A stretch of DNA of 64,000 nucleotides, taken from NCBI GenBank assembly GCA_002633005.1, contig NMRA01000216.1, forward strand, positions 263,823-327,822, read 5' to 3'. This document shows positions 1 to 12,100 of this stretch, in pieces. The translations under genes and the position numbers were made by a program. Under the pieces are notes generated by a model that searched no databases, had not been told where the DNA came from, and saw only the letters and a list, made by a program, of their open reading frames with translations. How positions within the stretch are numbered: the stretch's first letter is position 1; every line of letters starts with the position of its first letter. The DNA comes from Phoronis australis. Lineage: Eukaryota > Phoronida > Phoronidae.

Positions 1-106
1 AAGTACGGCGAAGTGTGTCATCCATCGGAAAGCGATGCAAAGGTACTCCCAAAGCGCGCGTGAGCCGATAATTAGTACATCCTGGTACGCAGCAACAGTG
101 TGGCAT
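1..106 (-). CDS. THAP-domain protein, N-terminal 35 codons (partial, runs off the left edge)
   Basis: Reading leftwards from an ATG at 106-104 gives 35 uninterrupted codons to the window edge. The peptide starts MPHCCCVPGCTN and continues with VPLHRFP and then LRR. This is the beginning of a THAP zinc finger, a C2CH DNA-binding domain: an initiator Met-Pro, a Cys pair four residues apart (CVPGC), the HxFP motif, and the Leu-Arg stretch that normally precedes a Trp. The second Cys and the His of the finger would lie beyond base 1. THAP domains occur in host transcription factors and in P-element-type transposases, so the nature of the rest cannot be judged here. The ORF is too short to be called by length; the call rests on the motif order and the correct distance from the Met. 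Confidence 0.72.
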   Translation of the reverse strand, partial: MPHCCCVPGCTNYRLTRALGVPLHRFPMDDTLRRT

Positions 107-3100
107 GTTGACTGACTAGTAAATGAAAGCAAACGACGACGGAACTTAACACAACCGAGGTAGAACAATGACTGACTCGGCAGCTCTCACAGTCAGACTA
201 TATGAAAAGAAATTGGCGCGAAATGCTTGCCTCCTAAAACGTCACTTCCGGAGTTGCCGACGAGTAATTAATAAAATTACGAAAAGCTGTAATTAAGTGG
301 AAAATATGTCTAGGATAACCAACCAACCTTATTTTAGCTCAAAATGACATGGAAAAAGGTTGCCTTCGCCTTTAAAGTGGTTCTCTACCAGTGAAACAAA
401 AGTCAAACTGTTCACCTGACGTTTGTTCGTAAAGATTTTGAATTTCTGTTGATATCAAAGCATTTTTTTTTTAGTTTAAATTTCAAAAAACAATCTGTCA
501 ACTGCTCGTCACTTAGTCAATTTTCTCCCACACGGCAAAGCACCTCTTCTTGTGGCAAGACAAACGAAGCACATTTCCTTTATTTGGAAAATGCGACCTT
601 TGACCTTTCATGTAAACAAACCAATGGCGACTTCAAGGAGCGGCCAGCACTCATTCGATACAATATCCGTTATTTTCCGTACCACGTTAGTAATGTACAT
701 GATAACGTTACACGCAAAGTAAAGGGAAGAACTTCGTACCGAATGACCATGGCAGCCAGTCCGACTTCTTCGAGCGCATGCACGCATGTATTGCATCAGG
801 GCCTGAGAATTTGAATGAAAGGGTTTTTTATGGTCTGTGTTTGAAGAATAGAAAATCTGACGATTTTTAAAGAAATTTTTGAAATATTTAAAGTGAATAT
901 CTCTCACGTTAGCATCTCCAAAAAGTATAACCGCCACGATATCTTTGAAAGGTTCCATTCCTCTTTAAGACCATGCAAAGATTATCAACTCAAAGTTCAT
1001 TCGCTATACATTTTTTGCATTGCAATTTAGTTAAGCGACACCATTAGGCAGTTGTGTACGGTAGTGCTAAATTTGAGTGTTCACAATATCGGAACTCGAT
1101 TATATTAGGAGTCATTGGGACGGTAATTGGTCCACAATGCCGTGCATTTCAAGGTAAGAGGCTAGTTTTTGGTTCCATGATAATGGGCGACTAGACACGT
1201 CTAGTTGCATTTCGTGATCGATAATTATGACTGGGCCAGTGGTGTTCATAGGTTCATAGATTTTTGGCGTATTAATCGTTTCACAGCTCAGTATCTTGGC
1301 AGGAAACTCAAACAAAGTAACTTTTTTCTCCAACACTATAAATAAGGATAAGTTACAATTCACATTATACTTTGCTTCAGTTTGAATAATTTTGGCTTCC
1401 GAAAGTGCGCTCTGAATAGTGTACGAGAGGCGCGGTACAACAATGAGATAAATATAGCTCATTGCTGTACAAATACCGAGACCAGAGATACCTGTGTGGC
1501 ATGAAAACGATCGTAAAATGTTTCACAAATGCCGCTTCACAACACTATATGTGCACCTACATTATGTACCCATTTGTATTATTTTTAACAAAGACAAATA
1601 CATGTAGTTTTTAAAATGTATTTGTATTTTTTTTAACAGAAAACATGCGACAATGTTAGTTTGGCACACATATTAGTCTCAACTCATTTTACATATTCAA
1701 AGGTATTAAATTTCTGGTTCTAGCAGAAGACGCAGGAGAACCAGCACTGTTCACATGGGTAGGCCTATAGTGATTACAAAATGTTCGGTAAACCAAGTTT
1801 GTAACTCTGTCCACCTTTTCGAAGTTGTGCAACTGAGTATCGATACCTTGAACCGATGTACATGTATCAAGACTGAGTTAGTTCCACGGATAGATATAAA
1901 ACGGAAAAGGTGATATAGTGCTACGCCCTGCAAAGCCACTGAAGATCAGGTGACTGGGGTGAGCTGGTAAGCTATCCCATAGCAAGATTGCAGGTGAGAC
2001 ATAACTGTCTGCACGCGATTTCGTTGGTGGCCATTGATGACCTGGTCAAATAAGAATGCATGACAGCGAGTCCTGTCGACGTGCCCACGTATACGTAAAT
2101 CGTATGTCTGCTGCCATCCACGTATCATTGTACCACGTACTTGACTGCAAGCCTAATCACACCACAAAGTGGTAAAGAAAAGAAAATATTTGTGACACGT
2201 AAGGAAGGTGGGTGATTTTCTTTCAGTTTGGGTTTTGTTTATTTCCCAATGTTTTTTCAACTGATCGTGAGGTCCACCGCAAGCTTCTCATCCCGCACTG
2301 AAGAAAGTCGTCAATCTGCATGTCCAAAGCTCATCGATAAACCATTTTTCTGCATTCGTTAGCAACGAATGTTTGTGGACAAAGATGGAGGAAGATCGCA
2401 GTGTTCATATTTTCCCGCGCATTTATTGCCTGGAATCAATAGCTCGATTGACATTTCGTAACTACCGTAACTCGTAATTTGGTGTAATTCAGCTGAATCT
2501 TTAATTATATTTAAGAAGTGTTGGAAAAACAATTTCAATAAAATCGTTTTTCGAATAGCTCACCTACGCATATCTGTTCCTTGATCGACTCTTGTAACAA
2601 AAATAAGTCTGCAATAGATTGTACACTTGGCTGCATATCGGTGTATAAGACTCAAACGTGAAGAATTTTGCTTCCGACATACACTTTCGACCTACAAAAC
2701 TCGAATACGCGAGTATAAATCAAGACGTCAAGTGGATGTTTGTGTGTGACAATCAATTATTTATGATTTTTAGTTAAGTCCCATGAACCACCGACCGAGT
2801 CAAGTAAAACACTTAAATTTTGTTCCAAAAATTCACCGTAATTATCAAGCACCATCTTTACAGCCAATTATTAATACTAATACGCACACCTTGATTACAA
2901 TGACACATCGCTGAGCAAAATTCCAGTGCTCGACATCTCAGAGGCCTCCCGTTTTATCAAAGTCATCATAGTCCGGTTGTTTGCACGCGACTGCAAGCGG
3001 CGCCGCTGCGCCAGAAGAAACGCTGCAACTCAGTGGCGATAAGTTGATAATTTTTCATACTCAGACTTAACCGTCGCCTTCAAAGGCAACGTTAATGAAC

Positions 3101-4222
3101 TGTGTGCAAAATAAAATCAAACTTACGACCGTCTCAGAAAAGCCCAGACTTACGACCTCTGATAAAACGGGTCCCTGGGCAAAGTTCAATACCCGCTTTG
3201 TAGCAGCGAGAAAAATCGAGCCAAAATCACAAGCGTACTCTCATTGAAAATACAAGACAATATCTCGCGGAATCTTCCTTACCCAGCGAGGTACCAGTGT
3301 TATTGAACTCGACCCAAGGCTCAAAAAGGATGGCCTCATGCCGATGAACTCGATGACTATAACCAATGCAGACAGTCACAAATGAAGTAAAATGTTCACA
3401 AGTCATTGTTTCTAAAACTGTGTACCACCGTGGACACTGTAAAACCAACTTTAGCGAATCATACCACTGTTACTGAACCAATAGCAAAATTTTGCCACGT
3501 GGTCAGTTCTGTGACGCCAATAAACTTGTGCTAAAAATAATCTTATATATTCTTGATTCGGGAAAATAAATGAAGTTTCCTATGTTGTCGAATTACATAG
3601 AATTTAAGGATGACTAGAATATGCATGATTACCGGTAAATCATGGTACATCATGGGCACAGATCCAGGAGGGCTCCGACAATGGACAAATATACGGGTGA
3701 CTAAATTTGATTTTCCTCCACTGGATCGAGCAATGTTCTTGACAGCGGAGAGCCCAGATGCTCCTGGTTCCGCGCCTGTTACAACTGACGTTGTGAATCA
3801 GCCATGTAGACTCGTCCGAGCTGACCGAAGAACTGATCGTAGGACTAGAAGCCTTTATATTTTTCGAGTTTCTCAATTAGGCAAATCTCAAAAGCAGGCT
3901 ATGATGAGAATCATGGATTAGCTCCGCGGCGTGCCTAGACGCGAAAGAGCCTCGGCGATAAAGCACGTGACGACAATAACTATCTTCGCGAGCTTTTTTA
4001 GTCTACGGAGCTCACCACCGGGTAGCAGGGAGAGTGCCCGTGCCGTGTTCCGTGCCCCACTATGTGTATCAAATGTATCAATGGCCGCCATTCGAATAAC
4101 CGGATGCTGCCTTGAAATACAGGTTACGTTCCTTTACAGTGGTGAATCAAGAACGGTGTTAATGCGCTGACGCATGATGAGCACCGAATTATGGGGGAGG
4201 GGGCATCGAGTCTTGGGCCAAA
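107..4222. other. Intergenic, no gene recognised
   Basis: This stretch separates the THAP-protein start (transcribed leftwards) from the 3' end of the riboflavin transporter. Short ORFs occur on both strands, but none has a recognisable domain, exon-like borders or coding-like composition. The first few hundred bases should contain the 5' UTR and promoter of the THAP gene; I see no clear TATA box. One small inverted-repeat-ended segment is listed separately at 2948-3171. Confidence 0.5.
2948..3171. repeat. 224-bp segment with 12-bp terminal inverted repeats
   Basis: The segment begins CCCGTTTTATCA and ends with its exact reverse complement TGATAAAACGGG. Near its right end the decamer ACTTACGACC occurs twice. 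The size and perfect short termini resemble a MITE, but no target-site duplication is evident and 12 bp could arise by chance in AT-rich DNA. Confidence 0.3.
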
Positions 4223-5773
4223 TTAACGACAAGGCACCACGTCCTTGAACAATTTCATGACACTAACGAAAAAGAACATCGGTACATTAGTCAGGAACGA
4301 TCCAGTGAGACAACATATGGAAAACCAAACCAGGGCCCGTTCACCCTTCTCCCTCAGCAGCGAGCTGATAACCGAGCGCTTGTATCCAAACGTGACGGCC
4401 ACGAATATCCAGGCAGTGACAACGAGGGCACTGCCTAAGGCCGGTAGAGATGACATCAGCGGTAGATTGGGACTCATCGCAGATAACACAATGATGTACA
4501 CCGACGCCAGCATGCCGACGACTGTGTGAATATTTATGACAGCAAGAGAACGCGTGGGCAAAAAGTAGGCAGAGAAACTACCTACAGGTAACATGAGTAA
4601 CGACAGACGCGTTGCCAGATTTAATGCTACTGGTCCGTAAGGCAGTGCAGAGTACGTAATTATAGCATCTAGGACACCAAACTTCACTGCCGAGTCGCAG
4701 ACAGTAAGAACTAACAGCCACACATAAGCTCCATGACCAATAACTTCGTGTTTTGAAGGCTTATTGTCACATTTTTTGTTGTCCCGCGAAGCTTTGTCCA
4801 GCGATGTCATGGCTAGTTTGTCTTCATGCACCACGTCACATGACGTTTCGGATCGGAGAGGGGTCGCTGAATCATCTAAGTCGTCAGGGTGGCAAGAATC
4901 ATCACTTTGTACACCATTGGCTTCTCCGTCCCTCTTATGTCTGGCGTTTATGTCATTGTTTTTTATCTGAAATCTCTTAAAATATGGCAAAAAGTGAATC
5001 AGGATAAAACTTGCAAAACACAGAATCTCCATTAACAAAACTAGGATAAAATGAACTTGTACAGAATAAAGCGGTTCCACAAAAATGGCATCGAAAGTAG
5101 CATTGACACTGATTTCCTCTTTTGAAGTAAACAGCACGTTAGCAGAGGCATTTGTAGGTTTATCAAGGTGCGCGTCGTACACAAAACTCGAGTTGCTCAA
5201 CGGTCGCTCCATGCACTCGTACATTCCCGACCCTTGGATAAGACCAAAAATTGAGAACAAGAATCCAGCCAATCCCTCTCCCGTGTGGAAGGCGGGTATA
5301 TATGCTTGCGGTAGATTGACCATGTAACCTACGAAAATCATCATACTCATAAAGTTAACGCATCCTCCGGCGATGACCAGAGTTAGGAAGACGACGCTGT
5401 GCAGCTTCCCGTTCACAACCGACAACCGGTCCCAGAAGAAGATCAACGTCACCGACACGACGAGCGCAACAGCGAACAGCCCCAAGATCATCTTGACGCC
5501 GTGACTGCCGCCACCGCCCACATTCGGTTTAAACGTGTGAACTATGAAATAAATGAGAGGTGGTACATTGCATATGACAGCAACACCCAGGGTGATGTAA
5601 GCGGGCAACTCCCATCCCTCTGGCAATGCTTCTACGAGAACAGGAACTTCCACCCATATGGCGTCAACATGAAGAAACGTGGACATCCCAAACATAGCCA
5701 CCAAGACTGTCAATGGAACGGACACTTGTGGGCGCGTGCATTTTAACTTTAAAGCCATCGTTAACAGCAACAA
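4223..5773 (-). CDS. SLC52A3: Riboflavin transporter, SLC52 (RFVT) family
   Basis: A single uninterrupted ORF of 516 codons. The family carries riboflavin (vitamin B2) across the plasma membrane, supplying FMN and FAD synthesis. The N-terminal half shows the family signature: FGMSTFLHVDAIWVEVPVLV in the first membrane span, then NLPQAYIPAFHTGEGLAGF near residues 153-171. About eleven hydrophobic spans are visible. A loop at residues 190-230 carries three N-glycosylation sequons (N194, N208, N224). A long acidic hydrophilic loop at about 268-343 precedes the C-terminal five spans. The length is slightly above vertebrate members (about 450-470) because of that loop. A second Met at residue 6 (5758) could be the true start. 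I cannot tell which paralogue (A1/A2/A3) it corresponds to; the symbol marks the family. Vertebrate members have introns in the coding region, whereas this copy has none. Confidence 0.88.
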   Translation of the reverse strand: MLLLTMALKLKCTRPQVSVPLTVLVAMFGMSTFLHVDAIWVEVPVLVEALPEGWELPAYITLGVAVICNVPPLIYFIVHTFKPNVGGGGSHGVKMILGLFAVALVVSVTLIFFWDRLSVVNGKLHSVVFLTLVIAGGCVNFMSMMIFVGYMVNLPQAYIPAFHTGEGLAGFLFSIFGLIQGSGMYECMERPLSNSSFVYDAHLDKPTNASANVLFTSKEEISVNATFDAIFVEPLYSVQVHFILVLLMEILCFASFILIHFLPYFKRFQIKNNDINARHKRDGEANGVQSDDSCHPDDLDDSATPLRSETSCDVVHEDKLAMTSLDKASRDNKKCDNKPSKHEVIGHGAYVWLLVLTVCDSAVKFGVLDAIITYSALPYGPVALNLATRLSLLMLPVGSFSAYFLPTRSLAVINIHTVVGMLASVYIIVLSAMSPNLPLMSSLPALGSALVVTAWIFVAVTFGYKRSVISSLLREKGERALVWFSICCLTGSFLTNVPMFFFVSVMKLFKDVVPCR

Positions 5774-8700
5774 TCTTTACCTTGCACAACTACACGGATT
5801 TGAGCAGTTGGTGCGATCAACATAGCAGCATGCGTGGACAGCGATGTGTACCTAGAATAGAAACCGAGCCAGTGTTTACCGGGTTTAGCCAGCATATTAT
5901 TCAAATGTGACTCAGAGACAAGATACGTTCAAATGGTCCATAACGTTCCATTTGTATAATACGACATGTTCAAATGTGTCACTGAAAGTTTAGAAAGAAA
6001 TTTTATACACCATTAGTTATGCAAGATTCAAAACAACAGGGTTCATGAAATAGCACGTGGTCATGAAGATGTAAGGAATAAATTTATTACCAATATCCAA
6101 TGAGCCGCGCCACAGCTGACGAAAAGTTGCAGACAAAAAATACTCCGAAAGTCCCAGTTTTCATTAAAAATTACATTCATTGTATTACGGCGACTTCACA
6201 TTTTCAATGAATGCACCAACACTCTGGAACATTGTTCCTCACTGGATCCAAAATATTTGTATTGTTATTGATAGAACCACTTGAGTGCGACTGGTTTTAA
6301 CTCTTCATTCTCAATCCCAGAATTTAAATATTACACTCCCAATCACTCGTTCCACTTGCAGTATACACCCCAATCACTGGTCTTTAATGTAGTACGTCAA
6401 TCATGATCGGGCAAGCATTTTAAATGGAAATTAATGAATAAAATTTCCTGTACAGCCTTCATATAGACATGTCGCGCAACACGTGCGTAACAACGCGCGC
6501 TTCAAATTTTATGGTTCTAGCGACCGATGCTTATTTTTGTCTCTTAATATTCTTACCATGAAAGAATTCTATTTCCATTTACCAACAAGAACATCGAAAT
6601 CATTCGCGACTCAAAAAACGCTTCCGAGTTGAATGGGGCAGTCTAACGGCAATGCCAGCGACACGAGTTTGAAACGGAAATAAAATCTCATCACTTTAAA
6701 GGGATATTAAGGGACTGATTATATGAAAGTAATTGACCTAATTCGATTTTCGCTTTTAGCCAGCTAAGCAATGCTGTAGTGGGGCGTAGACGCACGTAGG
6801 CGCAGCCAACCACCTTTTGGCATTTGAGCTTAGCGCCAACTCACCGTAAGTTACGTTCAGTGCTCAAGGTGGGCTTTGGGCGCCTACTTACTTCTAATTT
6901 TAACATTACAGCACTGCATCTAAGAAAACCGAAATGCATCTCTAAGTTTCCAAAGGATCCTCAACACTTTTACTCATAACAAATGCTTGTTTTCGCACTT
7001 TCTGACTCACTGAATAGGAAACCAAACTTAAAACGCCATGAGACGCTTTGGGCTTTTAAAAAATTGATTGCATCGTAAAACAACTATTCACCTTTTGTAC
7101 ACCCCTTTAAATGGTTACTACATGGACACAAAAACAATATTTTATGCATGTCAGTTTCGCCTCATTAACGGACATTCAGAGCAGTGAACTGTCGGGATTT
7201 GTAAACCTGGTTTCGGGAATAGTGCGGGACCTTCTGAGTGAAATTCGGAATAGTGAACCTTCGAGGGTAGCGAACGGAGCATTAGCATGTAATCTTAGAA
7301 AATCTCTTCCATCAAGTTGGTTGCTTGTATGAAGTCTGCAAGGTTGTGCATCATTTACGATAATTTACAAGAGAATGAGACTTTTCTTCATTAAACAAAG
7401 ATTTTTATCAGGTCTAAACCTACTTTTTCCGCATAACGTGAACATGCTCATAGGCGTGATTTTCTCAATCCAAGAAAACAAGGTAGTTAAATGTCTGATT
7501 TTTGAGCAACAACAGAGGACACCAGAATTTAAAGAATGCGTTTTAATCCACTAATCCATAACCAAAGCATCCACTGGATGAACAACATGTTCGACAATCA
7601 CTTTCAATTCGAAATTTAAAAAGCACGCAATTCACTACAGTGGTAACTATACCGAAATAGCACTGAGATAACCCCATTTTCTGCTGTTTTGTTGGTTGAT
7701 CGATTTTAAGCCATTCACACACTACTTTTTGGTAACTCTCGGTTTTACTGCAGGTATAGAGATTTACTTCTAGGTCCCACTGTTTTATGGTGTATTTCAA
7801 CGTGGAAGTCGGTGGCTTAAGACTGTCAAAGAGTCATGGATGCACCCAGCCTAAAATATGGGGGGCTCGAATTTTTGAGAATGTGGACCTTTCAGATTCA
7901 CGGGGTACGTTCAGAACTATGAACTGTACATTCGCCGAATTTTCAGTGGTAGTTCCTGCCTTTTTAGTGGACTCAAGTTTTGTCTCATTATCCAAATGGG
8001 CCCTGAGTGTGCGCATGACATACAGCGTCCTCTAATCGTCTGCACGATCCAAGCAAACACATAGTCATTTGGCGAAGTTGACCGGGTTAGGCGCACTGAG
8101 TTTGAACATGCTTTAAAGGCCTAGTGAAGCCTCAACTGAAGCCCTGTGTAAGTTTTTCATTTCCGTCCAGTAAATAACAATTCCAAACACTCTTCGTAGA
8201 TGCCGATCTCGGGCAAGGGTATTAGGAAATTGGCCACTGGCGATCAACGATCGGGAGGGGGGCAGCCGCAGGACCGTTGGCGATCCGGCGGCGGAGGGGT
8301 TGAAATTCTCCTGTCTATGCCTATTATCCCGGCGGACTGTGTGATATGCTTCGATCCTAACCCTTCCCTGCCCCCTTTCCCCGCACACCTTAGTTCAGAT
8401 ATGCCTGTGGTTGCCGAAGATGACACTAGCTGATGCCGATAGCAGCCAGAGCCGACGAGGCCGGGCTGCGAGAAGCCAGTGTCAGTGACCCGGAGTCCTG
8501 GGGTCGGTGACCGGAACCAGGAGATTACGAAGTTCCAAAGTAAAACCTGTATTTGAAAAATCGAGTGACGGCGCAGGTTGAAACCACTGCAGTCTAATAG
8601 TACTTGTGTTTAACTGACGACTTTACTAATACCTTAAAAACTACTTCAGCTGTTCATGGCGACGACGAAGGTACCTCGTCGTTTTCGCTAAATCTTTAAA

Positions 8701-9106
8701 TTTGAAAATGTTCACATGGGGGCGCTAACAAAGATGTTAAATGGCAATGGCAGTTTAAGTTAACTTTACTCGGTTAGTCGTTTGATAAAAATCTTCTATC
8801 TTCACTGTATCTCTGTAAGTAAAACATCTTTTTAATGCTTACATTTACATGAAAATTACCAGTAAAATCGAGCCAAAACTAGCAGAATTATTAAATCTGT
8901 AACATAACATCCGGGAACTTGCATTTGCGCGAGGGAGCCATATTGAAAAGTAGCGTGTACTTTGCATTTGGATTACGTGTAATTGCTTTTAATTTCAATA
9001 AATATTAATATTTGCATAATTTGTTTGTTGCATGTTGTTTTTTATCCCTTAGAGTTTTCCTGCGATCCATTTGGGACTTGGAAGTTTTGGTTTGTTAACA
9101 TAAATC
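5774..9106. other. Spacer between divergent SLC52 and CSTF3 genes
   Basis: This interval must hold the 5' UTR and promoters of both the minus-strand riboflavin transporter and plus-strand CSTF3. No convincing coding exon was seen. The short ORFs at 7111-7332, 7543-7800 and 7787-8035 lack domains. A GC-rich island at about 8190-8530 is listed separately. I see no canonical TATA box at a sensible distance before the CSTF3 start. Confidence 0.5.
8190..8530. other. GC-rich island upstream of CSTF3
   Basis: About 340 bases are clearly richer in G and C than the AT-rich surroundings, with several CG dinucleotides and runs such as GGGAGGGGGGC and GGCGGCGGAGGGG. Both strands stay open for 77 to 91 codons here, as expected from GC-rich composition, and the peptides match nothing I know. 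It lies 0.6-0.9 kb before the CSTF3 ATG, so a promoter-associated island or a fragment of inserted DNA are both possible. Confidence 0.35.
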
Positions 9107-12100
9107 ATGTCGGAGCGAAGCGCCGGTTCGAGACGGAAAAATGCTACAAGTACAAAGACCAAAGTGGTAAGCAACCTAGTCTAGCCCTAGGTACTCTTTT
9201 GGAATTTCGAAATTATTGATAGGTTATATGTTTGACGCAGGTGCATTTCAATCTGAATGAAATGTGAAACGCCTGGCTGTGTTAGATCTGCTAATACTAT
9301 GAAAACTTTTATTATAAGTTGTTTTTACATTGTTGGAAAGTCCAAAAATACTGGTACAGTTTCTACCTTTTCTGAAACTGGAATTCTATGGACCTTGTTA
9401 CGGTTAGAGAATTGTTGTGTATGAATTGTCTTGCCATCTGCTGGCTTGAAATGTCCGTTCTCTGGTTTCATTGGTTTTCGTCTTTCCTTTCGAAACCTGG
9501 CTGTAGCCCAGAGTGTATTGCAGAAATTCCACCAATCTCTAATTCAGTCCAACTGTAAGCGGATCAATATCAGATGTATTCTCGTGTTTTAAAACAGCTT
9601 ACGAGATGTAGAGTCTAGTTTTGTCTGTGATCAGTATGTATGCAAATGTGTTGCACTGCGGGGCTCAATGCTTAACATTAACATTCACTTGTCAAATGAC
9701 TCAAATGCTACCAGGCAAGTCGAGGAAAATAGGAAATGTGCTTGCACATGAATACCCTGTATGCGAGGGTGCAACATTCCTGGCCACCACAAATGACACA
9801 CAGTCGGCAAAGGTTGATTAAATATTATTCTGATTTGAAGAACTGGCACATTAGCAACTTTCGGGAACACACGGAATAACCTGGTCGGCATTTTTGTTTC
9901 TTTATTTGAATGAAAAATCACCAGGGTATACTGTTTGTTTTGTTAATGACCAATGTCTCTCTCGAGACCTAGTGTCCCGTACAGGGATAGCTCCTACCTT
10001 AGGAAGAAGCAGCCAGTCAGGACACATCTATGAATGGATCGTGAACAGGCCCTTCTGCTTTTTTCTTCCCACTTTGTTTATATCCTGTAGTATTTTGAGT
10101 ACGTGATCGATTGTGTGTGTGGCGACACTTGGGGATTTTTGCTAGGTTGCCAAACATAATTTGAGGTTGCATTGACGAGCTGAAGTTCCCCAAATTGAGC
10201 CCTGCACTGCAAAGAATATAATTGGTACGTTTGTCCGATATACCTGCATTTGCAGCGACGTACAATTTGTGACTGGCAGATATGTGTTGTGACCAAATTT
10301 GTTTCTAACAGGAACGAATAAGGCTTCAGTTTCATCCAGGTCTGTTGTAACTACTATCTAGTGTTTCGTCAGACATAATTAAGCACTATACGGGTGTGTC
10401 ACCTTGTCTGCAATTTTGATCAGATGTATGAAATAAAACTTACGGAAACACTGCAATCGAAACTTGTCCTGACTTTGAATTGACAACTCAGATTTTACCC
10501 AGCTTGCCAGGTGCAATTTCTGTGTTTTTTGGCATCAGAAGGTGGAACTGTTTTCATGGATTCCAAGGGATATAAATGTTCTCCAAAAATTCTGAGAGTG
10601 TTTAGAAATGTTGGGCAAACACTACATGTGAACTTCTTGTTGCCAACAAAGGTTCATGTATTATTAATTGAACAAAAACAGTGCCAACACAGTGGCGTTA
10701 ATCAATGCTTCATCATTTTTATGAAATAAATTTCTGTGTTACTTTAAGTTCTTACGCAATTAAAACTTAAATGCATAGTGCAGTTCTCAGGCAAATTTTG
10801 ATACGCTGTCCGTGAACTGAACAGACTATCAATAAGATCAGTGTTCTCCACAACAAAAAATTCAAGTTTGTCTGGAATTACAAAATTCACGAACGTGTTG
10901 GAAAGTCCATATCCATATCGTGTGGAGTTTTTGTGTTAAAATCTTAGAATAAATACGTTGAACTGGTTGGGTACCGAAATCCAAAATGTCGTCTGACTGA
11001 TCTCCCTATACTTTAAACTTGTCGCATAAGTTTTCAAAGTCGACACAAGTAAGCCAAACTCGTCACGGCTAAATTCAAACTCAAAGACACAGTGATTAGT
11101 CAAAACAGGTTACGGAGAACACTTAAGGTCACATTGTAATGTTTTGCCGTGCTCTTAGTTGTCTTCCAGTTCATCCTATGATTTGATATTGGTGAGTAAG
11201 TCCGTGGTACTGTGTTTTTCTCTGTCTTGTTGATTCAGTCCACTAACTTGACCATTGCGTTTGTAGGAAGCAGAGTATATGACTGAAAAGATAAAAAAAG
11301 CTGAGCAAATTTTGGAAAGCAATCCTTATGATCTTGAAGCATGGAGCGTTCTCATCAGAGATGCCCAGGTACGTAAGTGACATGATTTTCTGTTATTTCG
11401 ATTCCAAATTCTGTTTTGAGTGTTTTTGTCAGTTGTTGTTCATGAGGTCAATTAAAAGCATTTCGTTTTCTTTACAGACCATGCGCTTGGATGCTGGGAG
11501 AGAATTGTTTGAAAAACTTGTCACGCAGTTCCCAAACTCTGGAAAGTACTGGAAGATATACATAGAATACGAGGTTATGAATTTCTTTATTTTGTTCCTT
11601 TTTCATTCATCATGAAAAACTTAAGGTTATGTAGGACCCTATTGGCAAGTCTGCGTAGTTAGCCAAAATATCTACAAATTTCAACAAAGTAAAGGTCTTT
11701 TTTTAAAGTAAGACCTGCAGACTTGATTTTTGACTTCAGTTATTAATGGCTTACAACATGACGGTGGCTTAAAAAAATTCCAACCAAAAGCATGCAAAAT
11801 AAGAGCACTAACATCTTCACATTTTATTTTATATAAATGATCCAAGATAAGATCTCAAAGTGCTTTGTTTTTGTTTCTGCAGTTTTTGTCATGAAAATCA
11901 TTAAATCGTATTTTCATAGCTCCTCATGCAAAATTGGAGGATTTCAAAAACGTTTCCTAATAGCATTATAGAAAACAGTTAGAAAAGCACGGTATCTGAA
12001 AATTTCTTGTGAATCTGATCAGCCATTTCGGAGTTATGATGTTCTAAATTTGGACATTTTTCTAGGGTCCTACATGACCTTGATAATTTATAACATTATC

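Noticed and set aside
449-958. Overlapping ORFs of 116-121 codons on both strands upstream of the THAP start
   Set aside because: No domain, both strands open at once, and the region is more likely promoter and 5' UTR sequence.
3610-3921. 103-codon plus-strand ORF
   Set aside because: No recognisable motif, and a similar-length ORF lies on the opposite strand; no splice or promoter context.
4245-5746. Plus-strand ORFs across the riboflavin transporter
   Set aside because: Antisense shadows of the minus-strand coding region; no independent motif.
8113-8433. Three overlapping ORFs in the GC-rich island
   Set aside because: Open frames on both strands are expected from GC-rich composition; the peptides are low-complexity Pro/Gly/Arg.
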